Of a DNA stretch of 64,000 nucleotides, positions 16,640-25,047 are shown in pieces. Source of the DNA: Streptomyces sp. CCM_MD2014 (GTDB taxonomy: Bacteria; Actinomycetota; Actinomycetes; Streptomycetales; Streptomycetaceae); NCBI RefSeq assembly GCF_000772045.1, contig NZ_CP009754.1, forward strand, positions 7,812,001 to 7,876,000, read 5' to 3'. Position numbers and translations under genes: made by a program. Position 1 is the stretch's first letter; each line of letters starts with the position of its first letter. Under the pieces are notes generated by a model. The model ran no database searches, was not told where the DNA came from, and saw only the letters and a program-made list of their open reading frames with translations.

Positions 16640-18118
16640 TCAGCCGTCACGCTCCGCGACGACCCTGATCGTCTCCAGTGCCGGATCGGTCGGATCGGGC
16701 AGGTACATCCCGGCCTCCAGACCGCTGCGCAGATAGCGCAGGACCGGCTCGGCCAGCCGCTCACCCGGCAGGACGGCGGGAATGCCCGGCGGATACGGTG
16801 TGATCATCTCCGCCGCGATCCGGCCGGCGGCCCGGTCGACGGGCACGTCCTCGGTGGGGCCGAAGAACGCGTCCCGGGGCAGGCACACCTGCGGCATCCG
16901 CAGCTCGGCCGGAGACGGCACCTCGACGCGCGGAGCGGGGGACAGTCCGGGGGCGGCGCGGGCGAGGTCCTTGAGGGCGGTGAGCAGTTCGTCCGCGGTC
17001 TCCCGGTCGTCGCCGTGGGTGATCTGCGCGCCGATGCGCCGGTGGTCGGTGATGTGGGCGATCACGCCGCGGTGCTCGCGCAGCCAGTCCGCCGCCCGGA
17101 AGCCCGACACGCCGAGCCCGTCGAGGTCGATGACGACCGGCAGCGGATCGAAGCCGTGGGCCTTCCCGGGGCCGCAGAAGTCGTCGCGGTCGTTCACGTG
17201 CATGCCGTCGATCTTCTCGATCGCCGCGCGTACCTCGGCCGCGAGTTCCAGCGCGCCGCCCATCAGTTCCTGCCCGCCGAGCGCCATCTGGCGCCGCCAG
17301 CCGTCGAGACCGGCGAAGATCAGGACCGAGGGGCTCGTGGTGCTCAGCAGGTCGGCGCGCATACCGAGGAGCTTCGGCTGCACCAGGTCGCCGCGCAGAT
17401 GGAACACCGAGCCCTGCTCCAGACCGCTGCCCATCTTGTGAATGCTGGTCACGCAGATGTCGGCGCCCGCGTCCATGGCCCAGGACGGCAGGTCGGGGTG
17501 GAACGGCAGGTGCGCGCCCCACGCCTCGTCGACGATCAGCGGTCTCGAACGCCGGTGGCAGACCTCGGCGACGGCCCGCAGATCGGCGCTCGCACCGTAC
17601 GGCGTCGGGCTGGTGACCAGGGCGCCCTTCGCGTCGGGATGGGCGGCGAACGCCTCCTCGAACGCCTCCGCGGCCGGCGGGTGGGCCAGATGCCGACCGG
17701 CGTCCCAGCGCGGTTCGACCCAGACCGGTTCGATGCCGGACAGGATCAGCCCCGAGACCACGGACTTGTGGGCGTCCCGGCCGATCAGCAGCTTCTCGTG
17801 CGGCCCCGCGACCGCCAGCATCGCCGCCTTCACCGACAGGGAACTCCCGCATGTCGAGAAGAACGTGTGATCGGCGTGCACGGCGTCCGCCATCAGCTCC
17901 TGGGCGCGCTGCAGCACCCGGCCCCGGGTGAGCCGGTCGTCCAGCCCCGCCGTCGCCAGCACGTCACCGTGGAACACGGCGTCGCCCAGCACCTCGCGCA
18001 CCGCCGGATCCGCACCGCGAGCCTGTTTGTGTCCGGGCGGCGTGAACGACAGCCGCCCCTCACGGCGGTATTCGACGAGGGCTTCCAGGACCGGTGCGCG
18101 GCGGTGGTCGGCTGTCAT
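16640..18118 (-). CDS. Orn/Lys/Arg decarboxylase, fold type I PLP enzyme
   Basis: Encodes 492 residues. The N-terminus has LSFTPPGHKQARG and FFSTCGSSLSVKAAM, the middle SRPLIVDEAWGAHLPFHP (the PLP-pyridine Asp) and the Schiff-base lysine in SIHKMGSGL (Lys228). The C-terminus ends with ITPYPPGIPAVLPGE, a signature of this family. Members decarboxylate ornithine, lysine or arginine to polyamines or their precursors. It lacks the N-terminal wing domain of the inducible enterobacterial enzymes and is closer in size to the SpeA/YaaO group of Gram-positives. Which amino acid is used is not determined. Two hairpins terminate it. Confidence 0.9.
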   Translation of the reverse strand: MTADHRRAPVLEALVEYRREGRLSFTPPGHKQARGADPAVREVLGDAVFHGDVLATAGLDDRLTRGRVLQRAQELMADAVHADHTFFSTCGSSLSVKAAMLAVAGPHEKLLIGRDAHKSVVSGLILSGIEPVWVEPRWDAGRHLAHPPAAEAFEEAFAAHPDAKGALVTSPTPYGASADLRAVAEVCHRRSRPLIVDEAWGAHLPFHPDLPSWAMDAGADICVTSIHKMGSGLEQGSVFHLRGDLVQPKLLGMRADLLSTTSPSVLIFAGLDGWRRQMALGGQELMGGALELAAEVRAAIEKIDGMHVNDRDDFCGPGKAHGFDPLPVVIDLDGLGVSGFRAADWLREHRGVIAHITDHRRIGAQITHGDDRETADELLTALKDLARAAPGLSPAPRVEVPSPAELRMPQVCLPRDAFFGPTEDVPVDRAAGRIAAEMITPYPPGIPAVLPGERLAEPVLRYLRSGLEAGMYLPDPTDPALETIRVVAERDG

Positions 18119-18146
18119 GCCGCCCGGTTTCCCTGCCGACGGCGCG

Positions 18147-18383
18147 TCAATCCGTCCCGCCGTCCCTCACCCGCGTCCTCCGGCCCGGGGTCAGCACCTC
18201 GTCGAGCACCCGCAGGACGGCCTCGTAGGCCATCGTCCTCACCGCGGCCTCCCGCGAACCCTCCGGGTCGGTCGGCCGCAGCGCCTCGCTGCGCGCCCGC
18301 CAGCTCCGTCCCTCCTCCAGGGCACAGGCCCTCGCGCGGTGCATGCGACGCAGCAGTTCGTCCGAGTCCACAACATCCGTCAT
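18147..18383 (-). CDS. small hypothetical protein, 78 residues
   Basis: Starts at ATG 18383 with CGGAG just upstream. The product is charged and mostly helical (DELLRRMHRARACALEEG; REAAVRTMAYEAVLRVLDEVL) with no membrane segment or recognised domain. It ends 28 bases before the decarboxylase gene on the same strand, and starts 153 bases from the divergent GHKL kinase gene. I do not recognise it. Confidence 0.6.
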   Translation of the reverse strand: MTDVVDSDELLRRMHRARACALEEGRSWRARSEALRPTDPEGSREAAVRTMAYEAVLRVLDEVLTPGRRTRVRDGGTD

Positions 18384-18446
18384 GCACTCCGCGTACCCCC
18401 GCACGGCGGCCGGATGGCCCTTGGGCCGCGAGGAGGACCGGAGGTT

Positions 18447-18460
18447 TGCCGGTACCGGCA
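18447..18460. promoter_or_regulatory. 14-bp palindrome upstream of the GHKL kinase gene
   Basis: TGCCGGTACCGGCA is a perfect palindrome 76 bases before the GHKL gene start and 63 bases before the divergent small gene. A GTTT overlaps its left end, which would suit a SigB-type -35 element, but no good -10 sequence follows. Possible operator. Confidence 0.4.
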
Positions 18461-18536
18461 CAGGTGAGCCGAGAGTGACAGGCCGCACGGCGCGCACGGC
18501 CAGACCGAACCGTCCACCGACCAAGGGAGCCGACGG

Positions 18537-18986
18537 ATGAGCGAGAGGGACACGACCCGGACCGTCGAAGAGCGCGGCACGCACCCGCACTGCCGGCCGT
18601 GCCGGCCCGCCGACGCGCGCAGAGCGGTCGAGCACGCCGTCACCGCGTGCACCGGCCTCCACGATGCCGCGTCGTGCGGCGTGGGCGCCCTGGCGGACGC
18701 CGTGCTCGTGGCCTCGGAGCTGACCACCAACGCCATCCTCCACGGCGGCGGCATCACCGACTTCCAGGTCGACGTCGTGGGACCCGGCATGCGGCCCGGA
18801 GTGCGGCTGTCGGTGTGCGACCGCAGCCACGACCTCCCGGTGGCCGTGCCGCCCACCGACGACCGCGGCCGCCGGCGTCTCGGCGGGCGGGGCTGGCCGA
18901 TCGTGTGCCGGCTGTCCCGGGAGGTACGGGTGGCAGATCTTCCCTCGGGAGGCAAGTGCATCACCGTGGTCGTTCCGCTGTCCTGA
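18537..18986 (+). CDS. GHKL ATP-binding protein, anti-sigma-factor kinase type
   Basis: Encodes 149 residues, one HATPase_c_2 domain of the RsbW/SpoIIAB kind. The N-box ASELTTNAILHGG carries Glu61 and Asn65 at the right spacing, followed by CDRS and GGRGWPIVCRLS (the G2 lid). Such proteins bind a SigB-type sigma factor and release it when they instead bind a dephosphorylated STAS antagonist. A SigB-type sigma gene starts 184 bases downstream on the same strand, so it may be the cognate anti-sigma factor (inference). Confidence 0.85.
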   Translation: MSERDTTRTVEERGTHPHCRPCRPADARRAVEHAVTACTGLHDAASCGVGALADAVLVASELTTNAILHGGGITDFQVDVVGPGMRPGVRLSVCDRSHDLPVAVPPTDDRGRRRLGGRGWPIVCRLSREVRVADLPSGGKCITVVVPLS

Positions 18987-19170
18987 TGACTTTTGGAAAA
19001 GCGGAGTTTGTTCCACCGGGGCAGGGGCAGTCGCAGATTCGTGCTTCGGACCGGAGGCGCAGCAGCGGGAGCGGTACGGCTGTTTCGGTACTCCGGCTGT
19101 GCCGGGGCGACCCGGACAGCGCCGTTCCCGCGGAAAGTCCCCTGAGACCACCGTTCAGGAGCGGATCCGC

Positions 19171-20040
19171 ATGCTCATAGAAACGCCCACCATCCGTCCC
19201 GGTACCACCCCCCAGGCCGCCGACCCCTCGGCCACGCCGGCCCGCCGCCGGCACGACGACGCCCCCGACACCATGGCACTCTTCGGCCGGCTGGCCGGAC
19301 TGCCGGACGGGCCCGAACGCGATGCCGTCCGCGACGAACTGGTCACGGCCTGGCTGCCCATGGCCCACCGGATCGCCGGGCGCTTCCGGGACCGCGGCGA
19401 GTCCCTCGAGGACCTCCGCCAGGTGGCGGCGCTCGGCCTGGTCAAGGCCATCGACCGCTTCGACCCGGAGCGGGGAGCCTTCGAGAGTTACGCCGTGCCC
19501 ACCATCACCGGCGAGGTCAAGCGCCACTTCCGCGACCGGATGTGGGCCCTGAGGGTGCCCCGCCGGGTCCAGGAACTGCGCAACAAGGTGCGCGTCGCCC
19601 GCCGGGAACTCGCCCAGAGCCCGGGCAGCCCCGAGCCCTCGGTGGCCGCCCTCGCCGCCCACACCGGGCTGACCGAGGAGGAGGTCGGCGCCGGGATGGA
19701 GGCGCTGGAGAGCTTCAGCACCCTGTCGCTGGACGCCGAACTGTCGGCCGGCGACGACGGCTACAGCCTCGCCGACACCCTCGGCGCCGCCGACGCCTCG
19801 TACGACACCGTGATCGACCGCGAGTCCGCCAAAGAGGGCCTGCGCCGGCTGCCCGAGCGTGAGCGCGCCATTCTCTACATGCGCTTCTTCGAGGACATGA
19901 CGCAGAGCCGGATCGCCGACTGCCTGGGGATCTCGCAGATGCACGTCTCGCGGCTCATCAGCCGCAGCTGCGCCCGAGTGCGCGACGAGGCGATGGGGGA
20001 GCGGACCGCCCGCCCGGGCCACGCGGTGCGCACCCGATGA
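19171..20040 (+). CDS. SigB/SigF/SigG-family RNA polymerase sigma factor
   Basis: Encodes 289 residues from ATG 19171, with CAGGAG nine bases upstream. Region 2 reads AWLPMAHRIAGRFRDRGE, LEDLRQVAALGLVKAIDRFDPERG and FESYAVPTITGEVKRHFRD. Region 3 follows, then region 4 with LPERERAILYMRFFEDMTQ and IADCLGISQMHVSRL. This is a group 3 sigma factor of the kind that directs general or osmotic stress regulons in Streptomyces and is held by GHKL anti-sigma factors. It lies between a GHKL gene and a DUF5133 gene. Confidence 0.93.
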   Translation: MLIETPTIRPGTTPQAADPSATPARRRHDDAPDTMALFGRLAGLPDGPERDAVRDELVTAWLPMAHRIAGRFRDRGESLEDLRQVAALGLVKAIDRFDPERGAFESYAVPTITGEVKRHFRDRMWALRVPRRVQELRNKVRVARRELAQSPGSPEPSVAALAAHTGLTEEEVGAGMEALESFSTLSLDAELSAGDDGYSLADTLGAADASYDTVIDRESAKEGLRRLPERERAILYMRFFEDMTQSRIADCLGISQMHVSRLISRSCARVRDEAMGERTARPGHAVRTR

Positions 20041-20092
20041 CGCGGACGGACGGCACTCGGGACGGACTGGGGACCAGGGAGGGAGGAGACGG

Positions 20093-20338
20093 ATGCTGAT
20101 GCCGCACCCCGAGGTACTGCGCAGGCTCCTGGCGGAGTACGAGGCCGCCGCGGTGGACGAGCCCGCCGGAGCGACGGGCGAACCGGGCCCGCGGACCCGG
20201 GACCTGGCCTACACGCTGTGCGTGTCGACCGGCACCCGTGACGTGCGGCGGGCCCTGGAGGCGGCCCGGCGCCAGCTGGCGGACGCGCTGGAGCCGGCGC
20301 CCGTGCCCGGCGGCGCGCACGCGGGCGTGGCGGACTGA
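20093..20338 (+). CDS. DUF5133 domain protein
   Basis: Encodes 81 residues. MLMPHPEVLRRLLAEYE and the core RDLAYTLCVSTGTRDVRRAL match what I recall of DUF5133, a small actinobacterial family of unknown function. GGGAGGAGACGG is a strong ribosome site. It follows the sigma factor gene after 52 bases and is probably co-transcribed with it. A related protein lies at 49484-49756 beside glgE. Confidence 0.8.
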   Translation: MLMPHPEVLRRLLAEYEAAAVDEPAGATGEPGPRTRDLAYTLCVSTGTRDVRRALEAARRQLADALEPAPVPGGAHAGVAD

Positions 20339-20429
20339 CGCGGGAGAGGCAGGCCGGGGGACGGAAGGACCGGGGACGCGCGGACCGACCGGGGACGCAC
20401 GGACAAGAGAACGAACAGGGGCACGACGC

Positions 20430-20472
20430 CACGGCTGCCCGTACCCGTCTGACGGGGGTGCGGGCAGCCGTG
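20430..20472 (+). terminator. strong hairpin after the sigma/DUF5133 genes
   Basis: CACGGCTGCCCG (20430-20441) pairs perfectly with CGGGCAGCCGTG (20461-20472), and the 19-base loop can itself form CCCGTC/GACGGG. It lies 91 bases after the DUF5133 stop. There is no T-run, as is usual for Streptomyces terminators. Confidence 0.75.
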
Positions 20473-20612
20473 CGCCGACGACCGCACCGGGCCTCGCCCG
20501 GGGAGAACGCCGGGACGCCGGCCGACGGGGGCAGCCGGGGCCGGACTCGCCGCCGGCGTGCTCGCCCGCCCGCGGAGGGTCTGAGCGGCCCGCCACGGGG
20601 AACACGGGGCGA

Positions 20613-21047
20613 ATGAACGAACACGAGATTCCTCCGCCGGACGGACGTCCCGTGGACGTCTACCTCGACCTCCTGCGCGTTCGCATGCCGAACGACGCCT
20701 ACCAGCTGCTGCTCAGCGTGGTGGAACCGGTCCTCCGGGCGATCGACGAGCAGCAGATGCCGACCATCGACTTCTCCCTGGACGGGGACAGCGCCGAGGC
20801 GCTGCCCCAGGAGATCAGGGACGAGGCCGCACTCGTCATCGCCACCGCCGTCACCGGACGTCTCGACAACGAGGTCGTCGAGATCGACACCGACGAGACC
20901 GGCCCCGTCCGGGTCGTCACCGACGCGGCCACCGCCTCCGACCCCGAGCGTCTCGGCGAGATCGCCGACTACCTCAAGGAACGCCACCAGCAGAACGAGG
21001 AACTGCGCGGCATCGCCGAGGCCAGCGGTCTGCCCAGCGACTTCTGA
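20613..21047 (+). CDS. hypothetical acidic protein, 144 residues
   Basis: Starts at ATG 20613 with a weak GGGG upstream. The product is acidic and soluble: VDVYLDLLRVRMPNDAYQLLL, then TIDFSLDGDSAEALPQE, then a helical C-terminus (RLGEIADYLKERHQQNEELRG). No domain is recognised. Codon use is like its neighbours, so the ORF looks genuine. It follows the terminator hairpin and converges on the FUSC gene. Confidence 0.65.
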   Translation: MNEHEIPPPDGRPVDVYLDLLRVRMPNDAYQLLLSVVEPVLRAIDEQQMPTIDFSLDGDSAEALPQEIRDEAALVIATAVTGRLDNEVVEIDTDETGPVRVVTDAATASDPERLGEIADYLKERHQQNEELRGIAEASGLPSDF

Positions 21048-21070
21048 CCCTCACCGCGCCGGTGGGACCG

Positions 21071-23329
21071 TCACCGCTGCGGCGCCTTGACGGGAACACC
21101 CAGCGGCCGGGCGAGGCCGACCACCGCCTCGTCCAGCCGCTCCAGGTGCCGCAGCACGCGGCCCGTGATGCGGCCGTACCGCGGCACCCCGGCGGCGTCC
21201 GGCTCCAGCAGCGAGGCGATGCTCGGACCGGTCTCCACCTCGGTGCCGGCGTCGTCGTCGGCGACACGGGCGGCGATCGCCTCGATGTTGCGCACCGTGC
21301 GCCGCACTGCGCCGCGCAGCCGCGGGTCGGCCGCGATCGACGGATGGGTGGGCAGCAGCTCGGCCGTCGCCGCGAGCGAGCGCGCGTGATAGGCGCAGGT
21401 CTCCAGCAGCGCCACCACGTACTGGGCCGTGTCGCGCCGGGCCCGCAGCGGCGTGATCGGATGGGTCAGCGGCTGGGTGGCGCCGCGCAGATCGCCGAGC
21501 GCCTGGTCCAGCTCCCGCGCCGTGTCCAGCAGGTCGGCCGCGGGACCGCCGCTGAGCTGGTCGACGGCACCCTCCGTGACGTCGGTGAGCCGCTCCAGCA
21601 CCGTGCCGAGCAGTTCGTTCGTACGCCGGTCGGTGCGGATCGGCAGCACCAGCGCCGCCGCCACGATCCCGCAGGCCGCGCCGAGGGCCGTCTCCTCCAC
21701 CCGCAGCAGCAGCACCGACATGCTGTAGGTGTGCAGCAGCGTGTACAGCAGTCCGAGCATCGCGGTGACGAAGAACGACATCAGCGTGTAGGACAGCGGC
21801 GCGGTGTAGAACATGGCGAAGATCAGCACCAGCACGAGCCCGAACGCGGTCCAGGTGTGGTTGCCGACCAGGCCGGCCAGCACGATCCCCGCCACCACGC
21901 CCAGTACGGTGCCCAGCAGGCGCCGGTAGCCCTTGACGAGGATCTCGCCGGTGGAGGCGGTGTTGATGAAGACGATCCAGCAGGTGAGCACCGCCCAGTA
22001 CCAGCGCTGCGTGGACAGGAACTCCCCGCCGACGATGGCCAGCGAGGACCCGACGGCCACCTGCACCGCGGCACGCGTGGTGGGCCGCCGCAGCCCGGTC
22101 TGCTCCTCCTCGGGCGCCGCCTCCTCACCGGCGTCGATGGCCGCGTCCTCGGCGTCCAGCTCCTCCCGGGAACGGGCCGTGGCCGGTGAGTCGTCGGACT
22201 CGTCCTGCGGTCCGTCCAGCGCGATCCTCAGCCCCATGACCGCCCGCGCCGTCTCACCGATGCCGCGGAAGACGTCCTGGACGGCGGCGGTCGCCTCGGG
22301 CAGGTTCTCCTCGTCGCGGTAGCCGAGCAGCCGGTTGCGCAGATGGGACAGCGCGGTGCCGCGCGCCTCCGCGGGCGGCCGCAGTACCAGCGTGCGCAGG
22401 GCCATGAGATCGCGGCGCAGGGTCTCCGTGGCCTCGCCCGGCGCCGGCGAACGGCCCACCGCGGGAGCGGGCGCGCCCGGCAGATGCAGGGTGAGCGTGT
22501 CCGCCCGCTCGGCGCTGCGCGCGGTCAGCAGCAGCAGGCCGAGGCGCTCGGCGGCGATCTCGGCGTCCGCGATGCGCCGCTGCACCAGGCGCGCCGTGGA
22601 CGCGTCGGGCGTGCCCTCGTCCAGCCGGGACTGGATCAGAAGAGCCGTCTCGTGCAGGCGCGCGGTGCCGTCGCGCAGGCGCTCCAGCGTCTTGTCCATG
22701 GCGTCGGGACCGGCGTCCAGCAACTCGATCTGCGCGGCGATCAGCTGGGCCAGCCGGGCCCGGAAGGCCTGCCGCAGCAGGCGCAGGATGCGCGCGGGCG
22801 TCGCCGGGACCACCGCGAAGCGCACCACCGCGCTGGACGCGAACGCCACGGCGACGGCGGCCCACAGCCCCGGCAGCCCCGAGACCTTCGCGCCGACGAA
22901 CAGCGACACGAAGTAGACCTGGAAACCGATCAGCCCGAGCGCCGTGCCCCGGTCGCCGAACCGGCGGACGAAGACCGCACAGAAGATCAGGACGACGAAG
23001 AAGGCGTCGCCGACGACGACCCGCGAGGCGAGGAGTGTGCTCAGCGAGACCGACGCCAGGGTGACCGGCAGCCCCAGCGCCAGTGTGACCGCCTGCGGGC
23101 CCGGCTCCTTCTCCCGGATGGCGAAGGTCGCGACCATCGCCGTCATGGCGCCCGCCACCAGGTGCTTGACGTCCACGCCGAACGCGGCGAGCACGCCCAG
23201 CGTCAGCGCGATGGCGCCGACCGTCCGCAAGCCCGCCGTCAGCCGCAACAGCCCCGGGTCGGACGCGGCGACGCGGTCCCGCAGCCGTGTCCGACCCGAG
23301 CGTCCCGCTGCCTTCACGCCGCCGTACAC
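21071..23329 (-). CDS. FUSC-family integral membrane protein (aromatic acid exporter-like)
   Basis: Encodes 752 residues from GTG 23329; a GTG four codons in (23317) is an alternative start. It has two similar membrane blocks (about residues 35-170 and 430-560), each with five to six hydrophobic segments, linked by a long cytoplasmic helical region with an acidic stretch (EELDAEDAAIDAGEE). RPTTRAAVQVAVGSSLAIVGG and RRLLGTVLGVVAGIVLAG are typical of FUSC/YccS/AaeB proteins. The substrate is not known. It reads in the same direction as the NDH-2-like gene. Confidence 0.85.
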   Translation of the reverse strand: MYGGVKAAGRSGRTRLRDRVAASDPGLLRLTAGLRTVGAIALTLGVLAAFGVDVKHLVAGAMTAMVATFAIREKEPGPQAVTLALGLPVTLASVSLSTLLASRVVVGDAFFVVLIFCAVFVRRFGDRGTALGLIGFQVYFVSLFVGAKVSGLPGLWAAVAVAFASSAVVRFAVVPATPARILRLLRQAFRARLAQLIAAQIELLDAGPDAMDKTLERLRDGTARLHETALLIQSRLDEGTPDASTARLVQRRIADAEIAAERLGLLLLTARSAERADTLTLHLPGAPAPAVGRSPAPGEATETLRRDLMALRTLVLRPPAEARGTALSHLRNRLLGYRDEENLPEATAAVQDVFRGIGETARAVMGLRIALDGPQDESDDSPATARSREELDAEDAAIDAGEEAAPEEEQTGLRRPTTRAAVQVAVGSSLAIVGGEFLSTQRWYWAVLTCWIVFINTASTGEILVKGYRRLLGTVLGVVAGIVLAGLVGNHTWTAFGLVLVLIFAMFYTAPLSYTLMSFFVTAMLGLLYTLLHTYSMSVLLLRVEETALGAACGIVAAALVLPIRTDRRTNELLGTVLERLTDVTEGAVDQLSGGPAADLLDTARELDQALGDLRGATQPLTHPITPLRARRDTAQYVVALLETCAYHARSLAATAELLPTHPSIAADPRLRGAVRRTVRNIEAIAARVADDDAGTEVETGPSIASLLEPDAAGVPRYGRITGRVLRHLERLDEAVVGLARPLGVPVKAPQR

Positions 23330-23355
23330 TCTCCCGATTCACAGCCGGCCCTCAC

Positions 23356-23385
23356 GGCCGGTTCCAGCCATGTCCCGGCCGGTTC
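23356..23385. repeat. short direct repeats ahead of the FUSC gene
   Basis: GGCCGGTTC occurs at 23356-23364 and again at 23377-23385, 21 bases apart (two helical turns), and the first overlaps a small hairpin CCGGCC/GGCCGG (23345-23361). They lie 27-56 bases before the FUSC start codon and may be a regulator site. Confidence 0.4.
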
Positions 23386-23450
23386 ACGCCGAGATCCACT
23401 TCTCAGCATGTCATGCCCCGGTCCGGTACGGGCCGCGGGGGCGGCCGGGA

Positions 23451-24827
23451 TCACAACTCGGCCCGGTGCGCCCCCTTCACCTGCTCCCGCACCTGTTCCG
23501 GAGTCAGGTAGGCGTCCGTGTACTCGAAGTCCTTCAGCTTGGCCGGCTTGCGGGCCTGGAAGCCGGTGCGGACGAAATCGTCCCCGGCGACCGCGTTGAG
23601 CGCCCAGTTGGCCGCCACCCGGGCCTTGGCCACGCCCGTGCGCAGCGCCGACCAGTGGTAGCCCCGGGCCACCGCCTGCGCGGGCAGACCCTTCAGCTCG
23701 ACGCCCAGCGGCTTGGAGACCGCGTCGGTGCCGCCGAGGTCGACGACGAGACCGAGGTCCTTGTGCACGTACGGCCGCATCGGCTGGTTGCGCAGGGTGG
23801 CGATGAGGTTCTCGGCGACATGCCGGCCCTGCCGCATCGCGTGCTGGGCGGTGGGCGGGCAGACCGCACCCTCCTGGCCCTTGGCGAGGTCGGGCACGGC
23901 CGCGGAGTCGCCCAGCGCGAACACCCCGTCGTGGTCCGGCAGGCACATCTCCGCGGTGACCGCGAGCCGCCCCTTGACCGTCTCCGCGCCGAGCGTGGCG
24001 ATCAGCGGGCTCGCGACCACGCCCGCCGTCCAGATCAGCGTGCGGGTGGGCACCACCCGGCCGTCCGTGAACGTGACCTCCTCCTCGCCGGCCTTGGCGA
24101 TGGAGACGCCCAGGGAGATCTCGATGCCGCGCCGCGTCAGGATCCGCTGCGCGTCCCGGCCGAGCTGCTCGCCCAGCTCCGGCATCAGCTTCGGCGCGAT
24201 GTCGATCAGATGCCACTTGATCAGGGCCGGGTCCAGCCGCGTGTAGCGCTTGACCGCCGCGTGCGTCAGCCGTTGCAGGCAGGCCGCGGTCTCGGTGCCC
24301 GCGTAGCCGCCGCCCACCACCACGAACTGCAGCCGCGACGCACGCTCCACGGGGTCCTCGCTCGCGTCGGCGAGGTCCAGCTGCGAGATGACGTGGTCGC
24401 GGATGTACGCGGCCTCCGCCAGCGTCTTCATGCCGAACGCGTGGTCGGTGAGCCCCGGGATGTCGAAGGTGCGGGTGATGCTGCCGGGCGCCAGCACGAT
24501 GTAGTCGTAGGGCTCGTTGACGATCCGGTCGGTGATGGTGCGCACCACGCAGACCTTCGCCTTGAGGTCCACCCCGATGGCGCCGCCCGGGATGATGCGG
24601 GTCCGGTACTTGCTGCTGCGGCGCAGGGAGAGCGCGATCGACTGGGGGGTGAGGACCCCGGCGGCGACGTGCGGCAGCAGCGGCAGATAGAGCTGGTAGG
24701 AGAACGGTGTCACCAAAGTGATCTCGGCCTCGTTCGGCGAGAGCCTGCGTTCCAGACGACGGACGCACTCCACGCCGGCGAAACCTGCGCCGACCACCAG
24801 GATCCTGGGTCGTGTCACGGTGTTCAT
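23451..24827 (-). CDS. type II NADH dehydrogenase-like flavoprotein
   Basis: Encodes 458 residues from ATG 24827. FAD motif ILVVGAGFAGVECVRRL at the N-terminus, the active-site region LLPHVAAGVLTPQS, the NAD motif FVVVGGGYAGTETAA in the middle and the FAD-closing GVFALGDSAAVPD with CPPTAQHAMRQG are as in NDH-2. These single-subunit enzymes pass electrons from NADH to quinone without pumping protons and sit on the membrane through a C-terminal amphipathic part. The AAAGGG site directly abuts the ATG. Confidence 0.88.
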   Translation of the reverse strand: MNTVTRPRILVVGAGFAGVECVRRLERRLSPNEAEITLVTPFSYQLYLPLLPHVAAGVLTPQSIALSLRRSSKYRTRIIPGGAIGVDLKAKVCVVRTITDRIVNEPYDYIVLAPGSITRTFDIPGLTDHAFGMKTLAEAAYIRDHVISQLDLADASEDPVERASRLQFVVVGGGYAGTETAACLQRLTHAAVKRYTRLDPALIKWHLIDIAPKLMPELGEQLGRDAQRILTRRGIEISLGVSIAKAGEEEVTFTDGRVVPTRTLIWTAGVVASPLIATLGAETVKGRLAVTAEMCLPDHDGVFALGDSAAVPDLAKGQEGAVCPPTAQHAMRQGRHVAENLIATLRNQPMRPYVHKDLGLVVDLGGTDAVSKPLGVELKGLPAQAVARGYHWSALRTGVAKARVAANWALNAVAGDDFVRTGFQARKPAKLKDFEYTDAYLTPEQVREQVKGAHRAEL

Positions 24828-24979
24828 CCCTTTCTGCGGCTCAGGGGCGGCGGTCCGCCGCGAACGCCATTCGCCTGCCCGGGGATCGCCGCTTCGCACC
24901 TCGCCCATCCCACCGCGCCCACCCCGGCTCGGCCAGCCGGACGCGGCAGGCAGGCGACGGGTCCCGATCACCACCATGC

Positions 24980-25009
24980 CCCGCCCGGGCCCGCGGCGCA
25001 CCGGGCGGG
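24980..25009 (-). terminator. hairpin after the stressosome-like operon
   Basis: CCCGCCCGG (24980-24988) pairs with CCGGGCGGG (25001-25009), loop 12 bases. It begins 38 bases after the stop of the PP2C gene that ends the operon. No T-run follows. The rest of the 220-base gap before the NDH-2-like gene holds nothing else recognisable apart from that gene's presumed promoter. Confidence 0.55.
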
Positions 25010-25047
25010 AGCGAACCGCGTGGACTTTCTCCCGCGGATTTTGTGGA

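Noticed and set aside
18989..19001. CTTTTGGAAAAG as a terminator after the GHKL gene
   Set aside because: The stem is only five weak A-T-rich pairs with a two-base loop and is unlikely to be stable.
19021..19110. SigB-type autoregulatory promoter ahead of the first sigma gene
   Set aside because: GTTT elements are present but no GGGTAY-like -10 sequence at the right distance.
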